From contig NZ_WVRN01000001.1 in the NCBI RefSeq assembly GCF_013112245.1, positions 2,670,501 through 2,734,500 on the forward strand: a stretch of 64,000 nucleotides of DNA, given 5' to 3'. The position numbers and the translations under genes were made by a program. Every line of letters begins with the position of its first letter. The stretch's first letter is position 1. The stretch comes from Ruegeria sp. HKCCD4315. GTDB lineage: Bacteria > Pseudomonadota > Alphaproteobacteria > Rhodobacterales > Rhodobacteraceae. Below, in pieces: positions 36,170-43,898 of the stretch. A model generated the notes under the pieces. It was given only the letters and a program-made list of their open reading frames with translations. It was not told the origin of the DNA and searched no databases.

Positions 36170-36259
36170 CTTGGGGTTGCCCTTTGGGCGCAGCTTTGCT
36201 TTGTCTTCGTCGAAGATTTCGGCCCCAGACAACGGTCGAACAGCCGAGAGGATCACAAA

Positions 36260-37132
36260 ATGGCAAAAGTCGCGTTCCTTGGCCTTGGTGTCATGGGCTA
36301 TCCCATGGCCGGATTTCTGAAGGCCGCAGGTCATGACGTCACCGTCTACAACCGCACCACCGCCAAGGCTGAAGCCTGGGTGGCTCAGCATGGCGGTGCC
36401 ATGGCAATTACTCCGAGAGATGCCGTCAAAGATGCAGAGTTTGTCATGGCCTGTGTCGGCAACGATGACGATCTGCGCATGGTCTGCACAGGCGAGAACG
36501 GCGCGTTTCATGGCATGTCGGATGGGGCCATCTTTGTTGATCACACAACGGTTTCCAAAGTTGTCACATTAGAGCTTTATGCGGCAGCAGCAGCGCAAGG
36601 GTGTGCCTTTGTCGACGCCCCGATCTCGGGTGGTCAGGCCGGGGCGGAAAACGGGGTCCTGTCGATCATGTGTGGCGGCGATCAGGATGCCTATGATGCA
36701 GCGGAACCCCTGATGCAGGTTTACTCAAAGATCTGCCGCCGTATCGGAGAGAGCGGCACGGGCCAGATGACCAAGATGTGCAATCAAATTGCCATCGCCG
36801 GTGTCGTACAGGGCCTCAGCGAAGCGCTGCATTTTGCGGAAAAGGCCGGCTTGGACGGGCGCTCTGTGGTCGAGGTGATCAGTCAGGGCGCGGCTGGAAG
36901 CTGGCAGATGGTGAACCGGCACGAGGCGATGCTGGACGATCACTTCGATTACGGCTTTGCTGTGGACTGGATGCGCAAGGATTTGGGGATTTGTCTGGAT
37001 GAGGCCAATTCCAACGGGGCTTCTTTGCCTCTGACGGCTTTGGTCGACCAGTTTTATAAGGATGTGCAGAAACTTGGCGGCGGGCGCTGGGATACGTCGT
37101 CGCTGTTCAAACGCCTGCGCGCTTTGGATTGA
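36260..37132 (+). CDS. NAD(P)-dependent beta-hydroxyacid dehydrogenase (3-hydroxyisobutyrate dehydrogenase-like)
   Basis: 290 aa. Cofactor motif GLGVMGYPMAG (8-18), substrate motif DAPISGGQAGAENG (119-132), and the catalytic K172 with N175 in TGQMTKMCNQ. Members include 3-hydroxyisobutyrate, tartronate semialdehyde and glyoxylate/succinic semialdehyde reductases, and the sequence alone does not decide. It stands alone between cueR and a repeat element. Confidence 0.88.
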   Translation: MAKVAFLGLGVMGYPMAGFLKAAGHDVTVYNRTTAKAEAWVAQHGGAMAITPRDAVKDAEFVMACVGNDDDLRMVCTGENGAFHGMSDGAIFVDHTTVSKVVTLELYAAAAAQGCAFVDAPISGGQAGAENGVLSIMCGGDQDAYDAAEPLMQVYSKICRRIGESGTGQMTKMCNQIAIAGVVQGLSEALHFAEKAGLDGRSVVEVISQGAAGSWQMVNRHEAMLDDHFDYGFAVDWMRKDLGICLDEANSNGASLPLTALVDQFYKDVQKLGGGRWDTSSLFKRLRALD

Positions 37133-37138
37133 GGGATC

Positions 37139-37208
37139 AGGGGGCTGTCTGCCCCCTCTTGGCCCGGTGGGCCAATTCACCCCCGAAGGTATTTTTAGCC
37201 AGATGAAA
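37139..37208. repeat. intergenic palindromic element, copy 2
   Basis: Two perfect hairpins in a row, AGGGGGC-TGTCT-GCCCCCT (37139-37157) and TTGGCCC-GGT-GGGCCAA (37159-37175), then a module which, read on the minus strand, is TTCATCTGGCTAAAAATAC followed by CTTCGGGGG. The same module adjoins a GC-rich hairpin at 6580-6626. I associate such elements with roseobacter genomes. It may also end transcription of the dehydrogenase gene. Confidence 0.6.
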
Positions 37209-37240
37209 AGGATCCCGCGCGTGACGGGACGGAGAACGAC

Positions 37241-40200
37241 ATGAGCGAATTAGTGAAGTTCTGGGCGGATGCGCTGCGTCAGCATTGGGGGTTGGACGCA
37301 CGGTTGACTCGGCTGGACGGTGAATGTGACCTGAACTTTCTGGTGCAGGCCACCAATGGGCAGGATTATGTGCTGAAGGTTATGCGTGCGGGCTGTGAGG
37401 CGGATCTGGTGGATCTGCAGATACAGGCGCTGGCTCATATTGCGTCGGAAGCACCGGGTTTGCCTTTTCCCAAGGTGTTTCCCGATTTGAATGGCGCTCT
37501 TTTGCCCGAGATTGCCGATTCTGAGGCCCAGCCGAGGCTGGCCTGGTTGCTGGAATGCCTGCCGGGACAATGCTATGCGAAGGCGGCACCAAAATCCGAA
37601 GAACTGATCCTGAAACTGGGGCGCGTGTTGGGGGCAACTGACCGGGCCCTGGAAAGGTTCCAGCATGAGGGGTTGCATCGGGCCGGATTCAAATGGGACC
37701 TGATGCAGGCGGATTGGATTGCGGAAAAGCTGGGCGCGATTTCAGATCCTTCGCGGCGAGCCTTGCTAAAGGAAATCTGCGACGGGTTTGCCGCGATTTC
37801 CGGCACCCTTGCGGATCTGCCCAAGCAGGCCATTCACAATGATGCCAATGACTATAACATTCTGGTCGAAGGGGAGTTGAGCGAACGGCGGCGGATCTCG
37901 GGGCTGATTGATCTGGGTGACATGTGCGCGGCGCCGCGAGTCTGCGATCTGGCGATTGCCGGGGCCTATATCGTGTTGGACCATCCCAAGCCGGAACGGG
38001 CGTTGGCTGCGTTGGTGAAAGGGTATCACGCGGCCAACCGGCTGCGCGAGGATGAGGTGGATTTGATCTGGCCGTTGTTGCGGATGCGGCTTGCCGTGTC
38101 TGTTGTCAACTCGACCCTGATGGCCGCCGAGACCCCGGATGATCCTTATGTGACAGTCTCTCAAGCGCCTGCATGGCGGTTTCTTGAGAACACCTCGGTC
38201 AATGGTGGCCTCATGTCGGCGCGTTTGCGGGCGGCTTGTGGATTGCCGGTGGTCGATGGGGCCGAACGGGTCCATGCCTATCTACAGGAGCATCGCGGTC
38301 AGTTCGCACAGATGTTCGATCAGGATCTGAGCGATGTGCCCATGGGCTCACTGTCGGTTGAAAACTGTGTCTGGCCGCAGAACCCGTTCCAAATGCCTTT
38401 GTCCGAGGCCGCGCGGGTTGGCGAAGAATATGGGCAAGATCTGTGGCTGGGCTATTACAACGAGCCCCGCCTGATCTATGCCGAACCGGGGTTCCGCAAG
38501 GGCCCGTGGAAAGCCTCGGACCGGCGGACGGTGCATTTGGCCGTGGATGTGTTTGCGCCTGCGGGCACGGTGCTGCATGCGCCGATGAGCGGACGAGTGG
38601 AAGTGGTTGAGAACCGCAACAGCCACCTCGACTATGGCGGGGTGATCATCCTGCATCACGAAACGCCCGAAGGTGATCCGTTCTACACGCTCTATGGTCA
38701 TCTGGATCCAGAATGCTGTGACCGGCTGAAACCCGGCGATCCGGTGGCGCAGGGGGCAGCGTTTGCCCGACTGGGCGATGCCAGCCAGAATGGCGGATGG
38801 GCCCCTCATGTGCATTTCCAGTTGGCCCTGACAACAGTTGGCATGGAGGCGGACTGGCCCGGTGTTGGCGATCCTGACGAGATGGAGCTGTGGCATGCGG
38901 TCTGTCCGAACCCCGCCGCCTTGCTGAACCTGCCGGATGACAAAGTGTTTTACCAACCCACAGACAAGCAGGTGATCCAGCAAGGGCGACGCGATCATTT
39001 TGGTGGTAACCTGTCTCTGACCTATGACGATCCGGTCATGCTGGTACGTGGGTGGAAACACCACCTGTTCGACGAATGGGGCCGCCCTTATCTGGACGCC
39101 TATAACAACGTCCCGCATGTTGGTCATGCGCATCCGCGTATTCAGGCCGTGGCAGCGGACCAGCTGAGGCGGATGAATTCGAACACCCGCTATCTGCATC
39201 CAGCCCAGACCGCTTTTGCCGACAAAATCCTGTCAAAGCTGCCGGATCATTTCGAGGTCTGCTTTTTCGTCAATTCCGGAACCGAGGCCAATGAGCTCGC
39301 TCTGCGGCTGGCCCGTGCCCATACCGGAGCGAAAGGGATAGTGACACCGGATCATGGCTATCACGGGAATACAAACGCGGCCGTGGCGATCTCGGCTTAC
39401 AAGTTCAACAAACCGGGTGGCGTCGGCAAAGCCGACTGGGTTGAACTGGTTGAGGTTGCGGATGACTACCGTGGTTCGTTCAAGCGCGACGATGCGGATC
39501 GGGCCCAGAAATTTGCCGATCTTGTAGATCCGGCAATCACGGCCTTGAACGAGCGCGGGCAAGGCGTCGCCGGGTTCATCGCCGAGACCTTCCCCTCGGT
39601 CGGAGGACAGATCATTCCACCCAAGGGCTATCTGCCTGCGGTTTATGAAAAAATCCGCGCCGCAGGTGGTGTCTGCATCGCCGATGAGGTGCAGACAGGT
39701 CTTGGTCGTCTGGGCGAGTACTACTTTGGTTTTGAACACCAGGGCGCGCTACCTGACATTGTTGTCATGGGCAAGCCGATCGGCAACGGGCACCCTCTGG
39801 GCGTGCTGGTAACGACCAAAGAAATCGCAGAAAGCTTCAACAACGGGATCGAGTTCTTTTCCACCTTCGGCGGCTCGACCCTGTCCTGCAGGATCGGCAA
39901 AGAGGTGCTGGACATCGTCGACGACGAAGCTCTGCAAGACAATGCCCACCTGATGGGAGACCGTCTGATGACCGGGTTGCGTCAGATCGAAAACGACTTT
40001 GGCTGTGTTGGCGACGTGCGGGGCTTGGGGCTGTTCCTTGGTGTGGAACTGATTAACCCTGACGGGTCAGAAGCAACCGAGATTTGCAGCTATGTCAAAA
40101 ACCGGATGCGCGACCATCGTATTCTGATCGGTAGCGAAGGACCAAAGGACAACATCCTGAAGATCCGCCCGCCGCTGACCATTGAGGCCGAAGATGTGGA

Positions 40201-40306
40201 CATGATCCTTTGGGCGTTGCGAGACGTGCTGTCAGAGGTGGGCGATTACACCCCTGCTTCGGTTTGCGATCACGATCATCATCATGCCGGATGTGGGTGC
40301 TGCTGA
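37241..40306 (+). CDS. three-domain protein: APH-like kinase, M23/LytM domain, class III aminotransferase-like lyase
   Basis: 1021 aa. Residues 1-330: aminoglycoside-phosphotransferase/hydroxylysine-kinase-like domain with K46, the catalytic loop HNDANDYN (199-206) and D224 in LIDLGD. Residues 390-575: M23 peptidase-like domain with H432, D436 and H523/H525 (PHVHFQ). Residues 590-1005: PLP class III fold with NSGTEANELALRLAR, CIADEVQTGLG and the PLP K845 in MGKPIGNGHP. The end is metal-binding-like, CDHDHHHAGCGCC. Human HYKK and PHYKPL/ETNPPL resemble the outer domains, so kinase then phospho-lyase action on an amino alcohol (hydroxylysine or ethanolamine type) is the best inference. The role of the M23 domain is not known. 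Confidence 0.85.
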   Translation: MSELVKFWADALRQHWGLDARLTRLDGECDLNFLVQATNGQDYVLKVMRAGCEADLVDLQIQALAHIASEAPGLPFPKVFPDLNGALLPEIADSEAQPRLAWLLECLPGQCYAKAAPKSEELILKLGRVLGATDRALERFQHEGLHRAGFKWDLMQADWIAEKLGAISDPSRRALLKEICDGFAAISGTLADLPKQAIHNDANDYNILVEGELSERRRISGLIDLGDMCAAPRVCDLAIAGAYIVLDHPKPERALAALVKGYHAANRLREDEVDLIWPLLRMRLAVSVVNSTLMAAETPDDPYVTVSQAPAWRFLENTSVNGGLMSARLRAACGLPVVDGAERVHAYLQEHRGQFAQMFDQDLSDVPMGSLSVENCVWPQNPFQMPLSEAARVGEEYGQDLWLGYYNEPRLIYAEPGFRKGPWKASDRRTVHLAVDVFAPAGTVLHAPMSGRVEVVENRNSHLDYGGVIILHHETPEGDPFYTLYGHLDPECCDRLKPGDPVAQGAAFARLGDASQNGGWAPHVHFQLALTTVGMEADWPGVGDPDEMELWHAVCPNPAALLNLPDDKVFYQPTDKQVIQQGRRDHFGGNLSLTYDDPVMLVRGWKHHLFDEWGRPYLDAYNNVPHVGHAHPRIQAVAADQLRRMNSNTRYLHPAQTAFADKILSKLPDHFEVCFFVNSGTEANELALRLARAHTGAKGIVTPDHGYHGNTNAAVAISAYKFNKPGGVGKADWVELVEVADDYRGSFKRDDADRAQKFADLVDPAITALNERGQGVAGFIAETFPSVGGQIIPPKGYLPAVYEKIRAAGGVCIADEVQTGLGRLGEYYFGFEHQGALPDIVVMGKPIGNGHPLGVLVTTKEIAESFNNGIEFFSTFGGSTLSCRIGKEVLDIVDDEALQDNAHLMGDRLMTGLRQIENDFGCVGDVRGLGLFLGVELINPDGSEATEICSYVKNRMRDHRILIGSEGPKDNILKIRPPLTIEAEDVDMILWALRDVLSEVGDYTPASVCDHDHHHAGCGCC

Positions 40307-40312
40307 ACAAAA

Positions 40313-40337
40313 TAACCCCGGCGCAATGCCGGGGTTA
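40313..40337. terminator. hairpin between convergent genes
   Basis: TAACCCCGGC-GCAAT-GCCGGGGTTA, a perfect 10-bp stem just after the three-domain gene and before the end of the minus-strand gene at 40357. The T-run is missing, but symmetry and position fit a bidirectional terminator. Confidence 0.7.
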
Positions 40338-40356
40338 AGCCGTCCTGAACCGGGGA

Positions 40357-40833
40357 TCAGTGGAGAACGGCCGAGGGGGTATGGTGTCCCGTTGTCGGGA
40401 TCCGGAACCCAGCCGTCATACGCCTGAGAGCCAGACCCAACTCTTCGGATAACGCGGCCAGTGCGGGCGCAAAATCCGGCCGCACAATTAATGACGCCAT
40501 CATCATTGCGTCTTCACGCGCCCCTTCAGAGGCGGCTGAAATCATCTGAGCGAAACAGTTTTCGTCCGCGCCAAGACACGCACATCCCAACCCATGCCGG
40601 ATCAAGGGACGACGACCGTAATTTGCGCAAAGTGAACACAGGCGATCCAGTGTTAGCATCGCGGCCTGCCCGCTCTCTGCCCCCAAAGCGATCTGAAAGT
40701 CACTGGCAGCATCGGCCCTTGCACCTTCACCCGCGCTCCACATGCGCAGATACATGACCGCCCCCGCCTCAACGAGGTCCAAGTCAGCAAGGCGACCTAC
40801 CGCAGCGCCGCCGCGCGTTTTGCCAGCGCTCAT
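40357..40833 (-). CDS. conserved hypothetical protein downstream of hemP
   Basis: 158 aa, mostly helical. Four cysteines cluster in the middle (LCSLCANYGRRPL, GCACLGADENC), possibly a metal or iron-sulfur site. Its ATG overlaps the hemP stop by 4 bp, so the two are translated together and may share a role in haem or iron metabolism. I recognise no named family. Confidence 0.75.
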   Translation of the reverse strand: MSAGKTRGGAAVGRLADLDLVEAGAVMYLRMWSAGEGARADAASDFQIALGAESGQAAMLTLDRLCSLCANYGRRPLIRHGLGCACLGADENCFAQMISAASEGAREDAMMMASLIVRPDFAPALAALSEELGLALRRMTAGFRIPTTGHHTPSAVLH

Positions 40834-40997
40834 TTCGTCAGGATCAGTTTGCCCGCGCGGGTAATGCGCAGGGTGTAGAGTTGGTCGCCTAATTCGATAT
40901 GTGCCAGGTTGCCGCCTTTTGTCAGGTCTTCGGCCTTGTGCGCGGGAAGCATCGAGACAGCGTAACCTTGGGTTGGGGTCGGGTTCTGAACGTTCAT
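40830..40997 (-). CDS. hemP: hemin uptake protein HemP-like
   Basis: 55 aa, found by direct reading of the minus strand. The C-terminal half follows the HemP pattern: GGNLAHIELGDQLYTLRITRAGKLILTK region, with YTLRITRAGKLILTK as the signature. HemP is a small protein in iron-regulated haem uptake loci, and in some bacteria it acts as a regulator of haem uptake genes. ATG with GGAGATG-like sequence upstream; the stop overlaps the next gene by 4 bp. No haem receptor gene is adjacent. Confidence 0.85.
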   Translation of the reverse strand: MNVQNPTPTQGYAVSMLPAHKAEDLTKGGNLAHIELGDQLYTLRITRAGKLILTK

Positions 40998-41095
40998 CGG
41001 GACATCTCCAGAGCGTGTCGGCTTAGTGCCAATTCAGTTGCGTTTCATGTGATCTGGCTGACCCCGAATGGGCTGGCTTTCTGTTCCTGCGGCTT

Positions 41096-41124
41096 AATCT
41101 GATTATTTTAGTAAGGATTGTCAA
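41096..41124 (-). promoter_or_regulatory. candidate promoter of hemP operon
   Basis: On the minus strand TTGACA (41124-41119) is followed after 17 bp by CAGATT (41101-41096), with an AT-rich spacer unlike the surrounding DNA. This is where an iron-responsive regulator would be expected to bind; no confident Irr or RirA box is visible. Confidence 0.4.
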
Positions 41125-41204
41125 GTGTCGTTTCACCACAAGTGATTGCGCCCGGAAAAAGGGCGGGTTACCTCTGTGGGCAGAGGGGAAAAGGCAGGAA
41201 AAAC

Positions 41205-41864
41205 ATGACCGCAACTGTTGTATTTGATCTGGATGGAACGCTGGTGGACAGCCTGGGTGATTTGGCTGCGGCGACAAACCGAATGCTGGATGACACCGGG
41301 CAGGATCCCCTGTCCTTCGAGATCATCAAGGGATTCGTTGGAAATGGTCTGCCCAAACTGGTCGAACGCGTGATCCGCCACTGCGGTCTGTCGATGGATC
41401 GTCACGCGGAATTGGCGCAATTGACTCTCAAGCACTATAACGCCGCCGCCAGTGAAACGACCGTTCCCTATCCCGGAGTTCCCGCCGCGTTGGAACGTTT
41501 GCAACAGATGGGCTGCGTTCTGGGCGTGTGCACCAACAAGCCCGAAGCCCCGGCGCGGCATGTGCTGGAGGCGTTGAACCTGTCGCAATTCTTCGACGTC
41601 GTGCTTGGTGGCGACAGTCTGCAGACACGGAAACCAGACCCCCAACATCTGTTTGCAAGCTTCGACGCCCTTAACGGCTCAGGTCCACGTATTTTTGTAG
41701 GAGACAGCGAGGTTGACGCTGAAACCGCTGTCAGGGCAAAAGTCCCGTTTCTTCTGTTCACGGAAGGATATCGAAAATCCCCCGTACAGGACATTCCGCA
41801 TGATATTGCTTATGAGGCTGCTACCGACTTGCCCGCTCATGTGACAACACTGGCCACCAACTGA
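41205..41864 (+). CDS. gph: phosphoglycolate phosphatase (HAD family)
   Basis: 219 aa from MTATVVFDLDGTLVDS, with AGGAAAAAC just upstream. HAD motif I is FDLDGTLVDS (nucleophile at D8, acid at D10), motif II is CTNKPE, and motif III/IV is RKPDPQHL and FVGDSEVDAETA. The GFVGNG cap motif and size fit Gph, which removes phosphate from 2-phosphoglycolate formed by DNA repair or photorespiration-like reactions. Divergent from hemP. Confidence 0.9.
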   Translation: MTATVVFDLDGTLVDSLGDLAAATNRMLDDTGQDPLSFEIIKGFVGNGLPKLVERVIRHCGLSMDRHAELAQLTLKHYNAAASETTVPYPGVPAALERLQQMGCVLGVCTNKPEAPARHVLEALNLSQFFDVVLGGDSLQTRKPDPQHLFASFDALNGSGPRIFVGDSEVDAETAVRAKVPFLLFTEGYRKSPVQDIPHDIAYEAATDLPAHVTTLATN

Positions 41865-42187
41865 GCGCATTCGTTTTTCGAAAACGGCCGGCGTCTTCAC
41901 GTCTCCAAAAAGTTAAGAGGGGCCGGCCGAGGGGGTGTGACCAGCCCCTCATCGGGGAAAGTAATTACCGTGTGTTTGTGTGGTAAGTACGGTAGGTCAT
42001 GTTTACCCTTGATAGGCCCCGCGCGAAATTGGGGGTTTCCCGTAGTTGTGTAAAATTCCCTGAAAACCTGTCGAGAACGGCTGCAAAGCCATCTCGATTT
42101 ATCCCTCTTCCCTTGCATTCATTCCGACCCGGCGCTCTGGTGGTATGAAAGGTAGAAATGAAGGACAAATCGGGCGAAAGGTAACCC
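41865..42187. other. 323-bp gap without a gene
   Basis: No credible coding frame. It holds a small hairpin after gph (CGTTTT-TCG-AAAACG, 41872-41886), a GC-rich inverted repeat around GGCCGGC (41886-41930), a short CCCC/GGGG stem (41946-41957), and an inverted repeat TACCGT (41966-41971) with ACGGTA (41989-41994) that could be an operator for the SulP gene. Nothing else is recognised. Confidence 0.5.
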
Positions 42188-43888
42188 ATGGAAAAACCGG
42201 GCAGAAATCGCAAACTGTCGGCTTTGCCGGTTCTGCAAGGTGTCTTGCCTTTGGACCGATCACGCCTTCCTGCCGAGATGCTTGCAGGGCTTACATTCGC
42301 CTGCCTCGCGATACCCGAAGTTATGGGTTACACCAAAATTGCGGGTACGCCGGTCGTCACCGGGCTGTATACGATCCTGATTCCCATGGCCCTGTTCGCC
42401 CTATTCGGCTCATCACGGCACCTGGTGGTCGGGGCCGATTCGGCAACGGCAGCCATTACCGCCTCGGCCCTTGCGGGCATGGCGGTTACAGGCTCGTCCG
42501 AGTATCTGGCTTTGGCATCGCTTCTGGCATTGATGGCAGCCGTGTTTTTGATTGGCGCGCGGATCATCGGACTGGGATTCCTGGCCGATTTCCTGTCTCG
42601 TACCGTTCTTGTTGGTTTCCTGACCGGCGTAGGCATTCAGGTCGCCACGGGTGAAATACCCGGTCTATTGGGGATCGAGGCCACGGGGCACGGCACGCTT
42701 GCGCGACTGACCGATGTTTTCAACAATTTGGCTCAGGTCAGTTGGCCAACCGTTTGTGTATCGGCGGCCGTTCTTGGTATTGTGCTTGCCTGCACAATGT
42801 TGTCGCGAAAAGTACCAGGACCTTTGATCGCGATCGTGGGGGTGATCTTATGCAGTTGGGCCTTTTCCTTCGAAACGGTGGGAATTGCCCTGCTGGGAAC
42901 AGTGCCCGGCGGCTTGCCATCGATCTCGATCCCCGAGGTGGATTGGAGTTGGACCCTGTTCAAACAACTCCTGCCCACTGCACTGTCCATCTTCGTTGTC
43001 ATTCTGGCCCAAAGCGCTGCGACCTCGCGCGCGTACGCGGCCCGATATGACGAGAGGTTCAGCGAGAACACAGACCTGATCGGGCTTGGGCTTGCCAATT
43101 TCGGAGCGGCATTCACCGGCACATTTGTGGTCAACGGCAGCCCCACCAAAACCGAAATGGTCGCCAGCGCGGGTGGCCGTAGTCAGGTGGCGCAACTGAC
43201 CACGGTTGCCATAGTCCTGCTTGTGATCCTGTTTCTGACCAAACCGCTTGCCTATCTGCCGAATGCCGCCTTATCCGCTATCGTCTTCCTGATCGGGTTG
43301 AAACTGATCGATCTGCGTGGTCTGACAACGATTTACAAACAAGCCCGATCCGAGTTCTGGGTGGCCACTGCGACGGCAGCTGTGGTTGTCGTGGTCGGCG
43401 TGGAACAAGGCATCATCTTTGCAATGGTCCTGTCGCTGGTCGATCACACCCGCAGAGGGTATCACCCAAAGAACGCTGTGATTGTCAAAACCCAGTCCGG
43501 TGGCTGGCATTCAAAAGATCTGGCCCCGCCTAACCAGTTCGAGCCCGGCCTCGTGATCTATCGGTTTTCGCACGGCATGTATTACGCAAACACGCAGCGA
43601 TTTACCGATGAAGTCACCGCCATTGCGCAAGGCCCGGACGCCAAACCTGAATGGTTCTGCCTTGACGCGTCAGCCATAGATGAGGTCGATTTCACCGCCG
43701 GATACGCCTTGCGCAACATGGCCGGGGTCCTGAAGGAAAACGACATCCAGCTGGTATTCACGCTGGTTGAGCACGACGTAAAGGCCGAGTTGGATCGATA
43801 TGGCGTGACCGACATTGTGGGAGAAACCGCGTTTTTCGACAGCGGCACCAGCCTTCTCGAAGCCTTTCACAAGCGTCAAAAGACGTAA
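42188..43888 (+). CDS. SulP-family anion transporter with STAS domain
   Basis: 566 aa. N-terminal SulP domain with many membrane helices, starting LPAEMLAGLTFACLAIPEVMGY and GLYTILIPMALFALFGSSRHLVVG; C-terminal STAS domain from about 450, with LDASAIDEVDF. The family moves sulfate, bicarbonate or related anions. No adjacent carbonic anhydrase or sulfur gene narrows the substrate. It ends 10 bp from the convergent dld gene. Confidence 0.92.
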   Translation: MEKPGRNRKLSALPVLQGVLPLDRSRLPAEMLAGLTFACLAIPEVMGYTKIAGTPVVTGLYTILIPMALFALFGSSRHLVVGADSATAAITASALAGMAVTGSSEYLALASLLALMAAVFLIGARIIGLGFLADFLSRTVLVGFLTGVGIQVATGEIPGLLGIEATGHGTLARLTDVFNNLAQVSWPTVCVSAAVLGIVLACTMLSRKVPGPLIAIVGVILCSWAFSFETVGIALLGTVPGGLPSISIPEVDWSWTLFKQLLPTALSIFVVILAQSAATSRAYAARYDERFSENTDLIGLGLANFGAAFTGTFVVNGSPTKTEMVASAGGRSQVAQLTTVAIVLLVILFLTKPLAYLPNAALSAIVFLIGLKLIDLRGLTTIYKQARSEFWVATATAAVVVVVGVEQGIIFAMVLSLVDHTRRGYHPKNAVIVKTQSGGWHSKDLAPPNQFEPGLVIYRFSHGMYYANTQRFTDEVTAIAQGPDAKPEWFCLDASAIDEVDFTAGYALRNMAGVLKENDIQLVFTLVEHDVKAELDRYGVTDIVGETAFFDSGTSLLEAFHKRQKT

Positions 43889-43898
43889 CGATGTTCAC

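Noticed and set aside
42145..42654. 169-codon frame overlapping the start of the SulP gene
   Set aside because: It overlaps the transporter in another frame and is Arg/Gly rich; SulP has clear family motifs.
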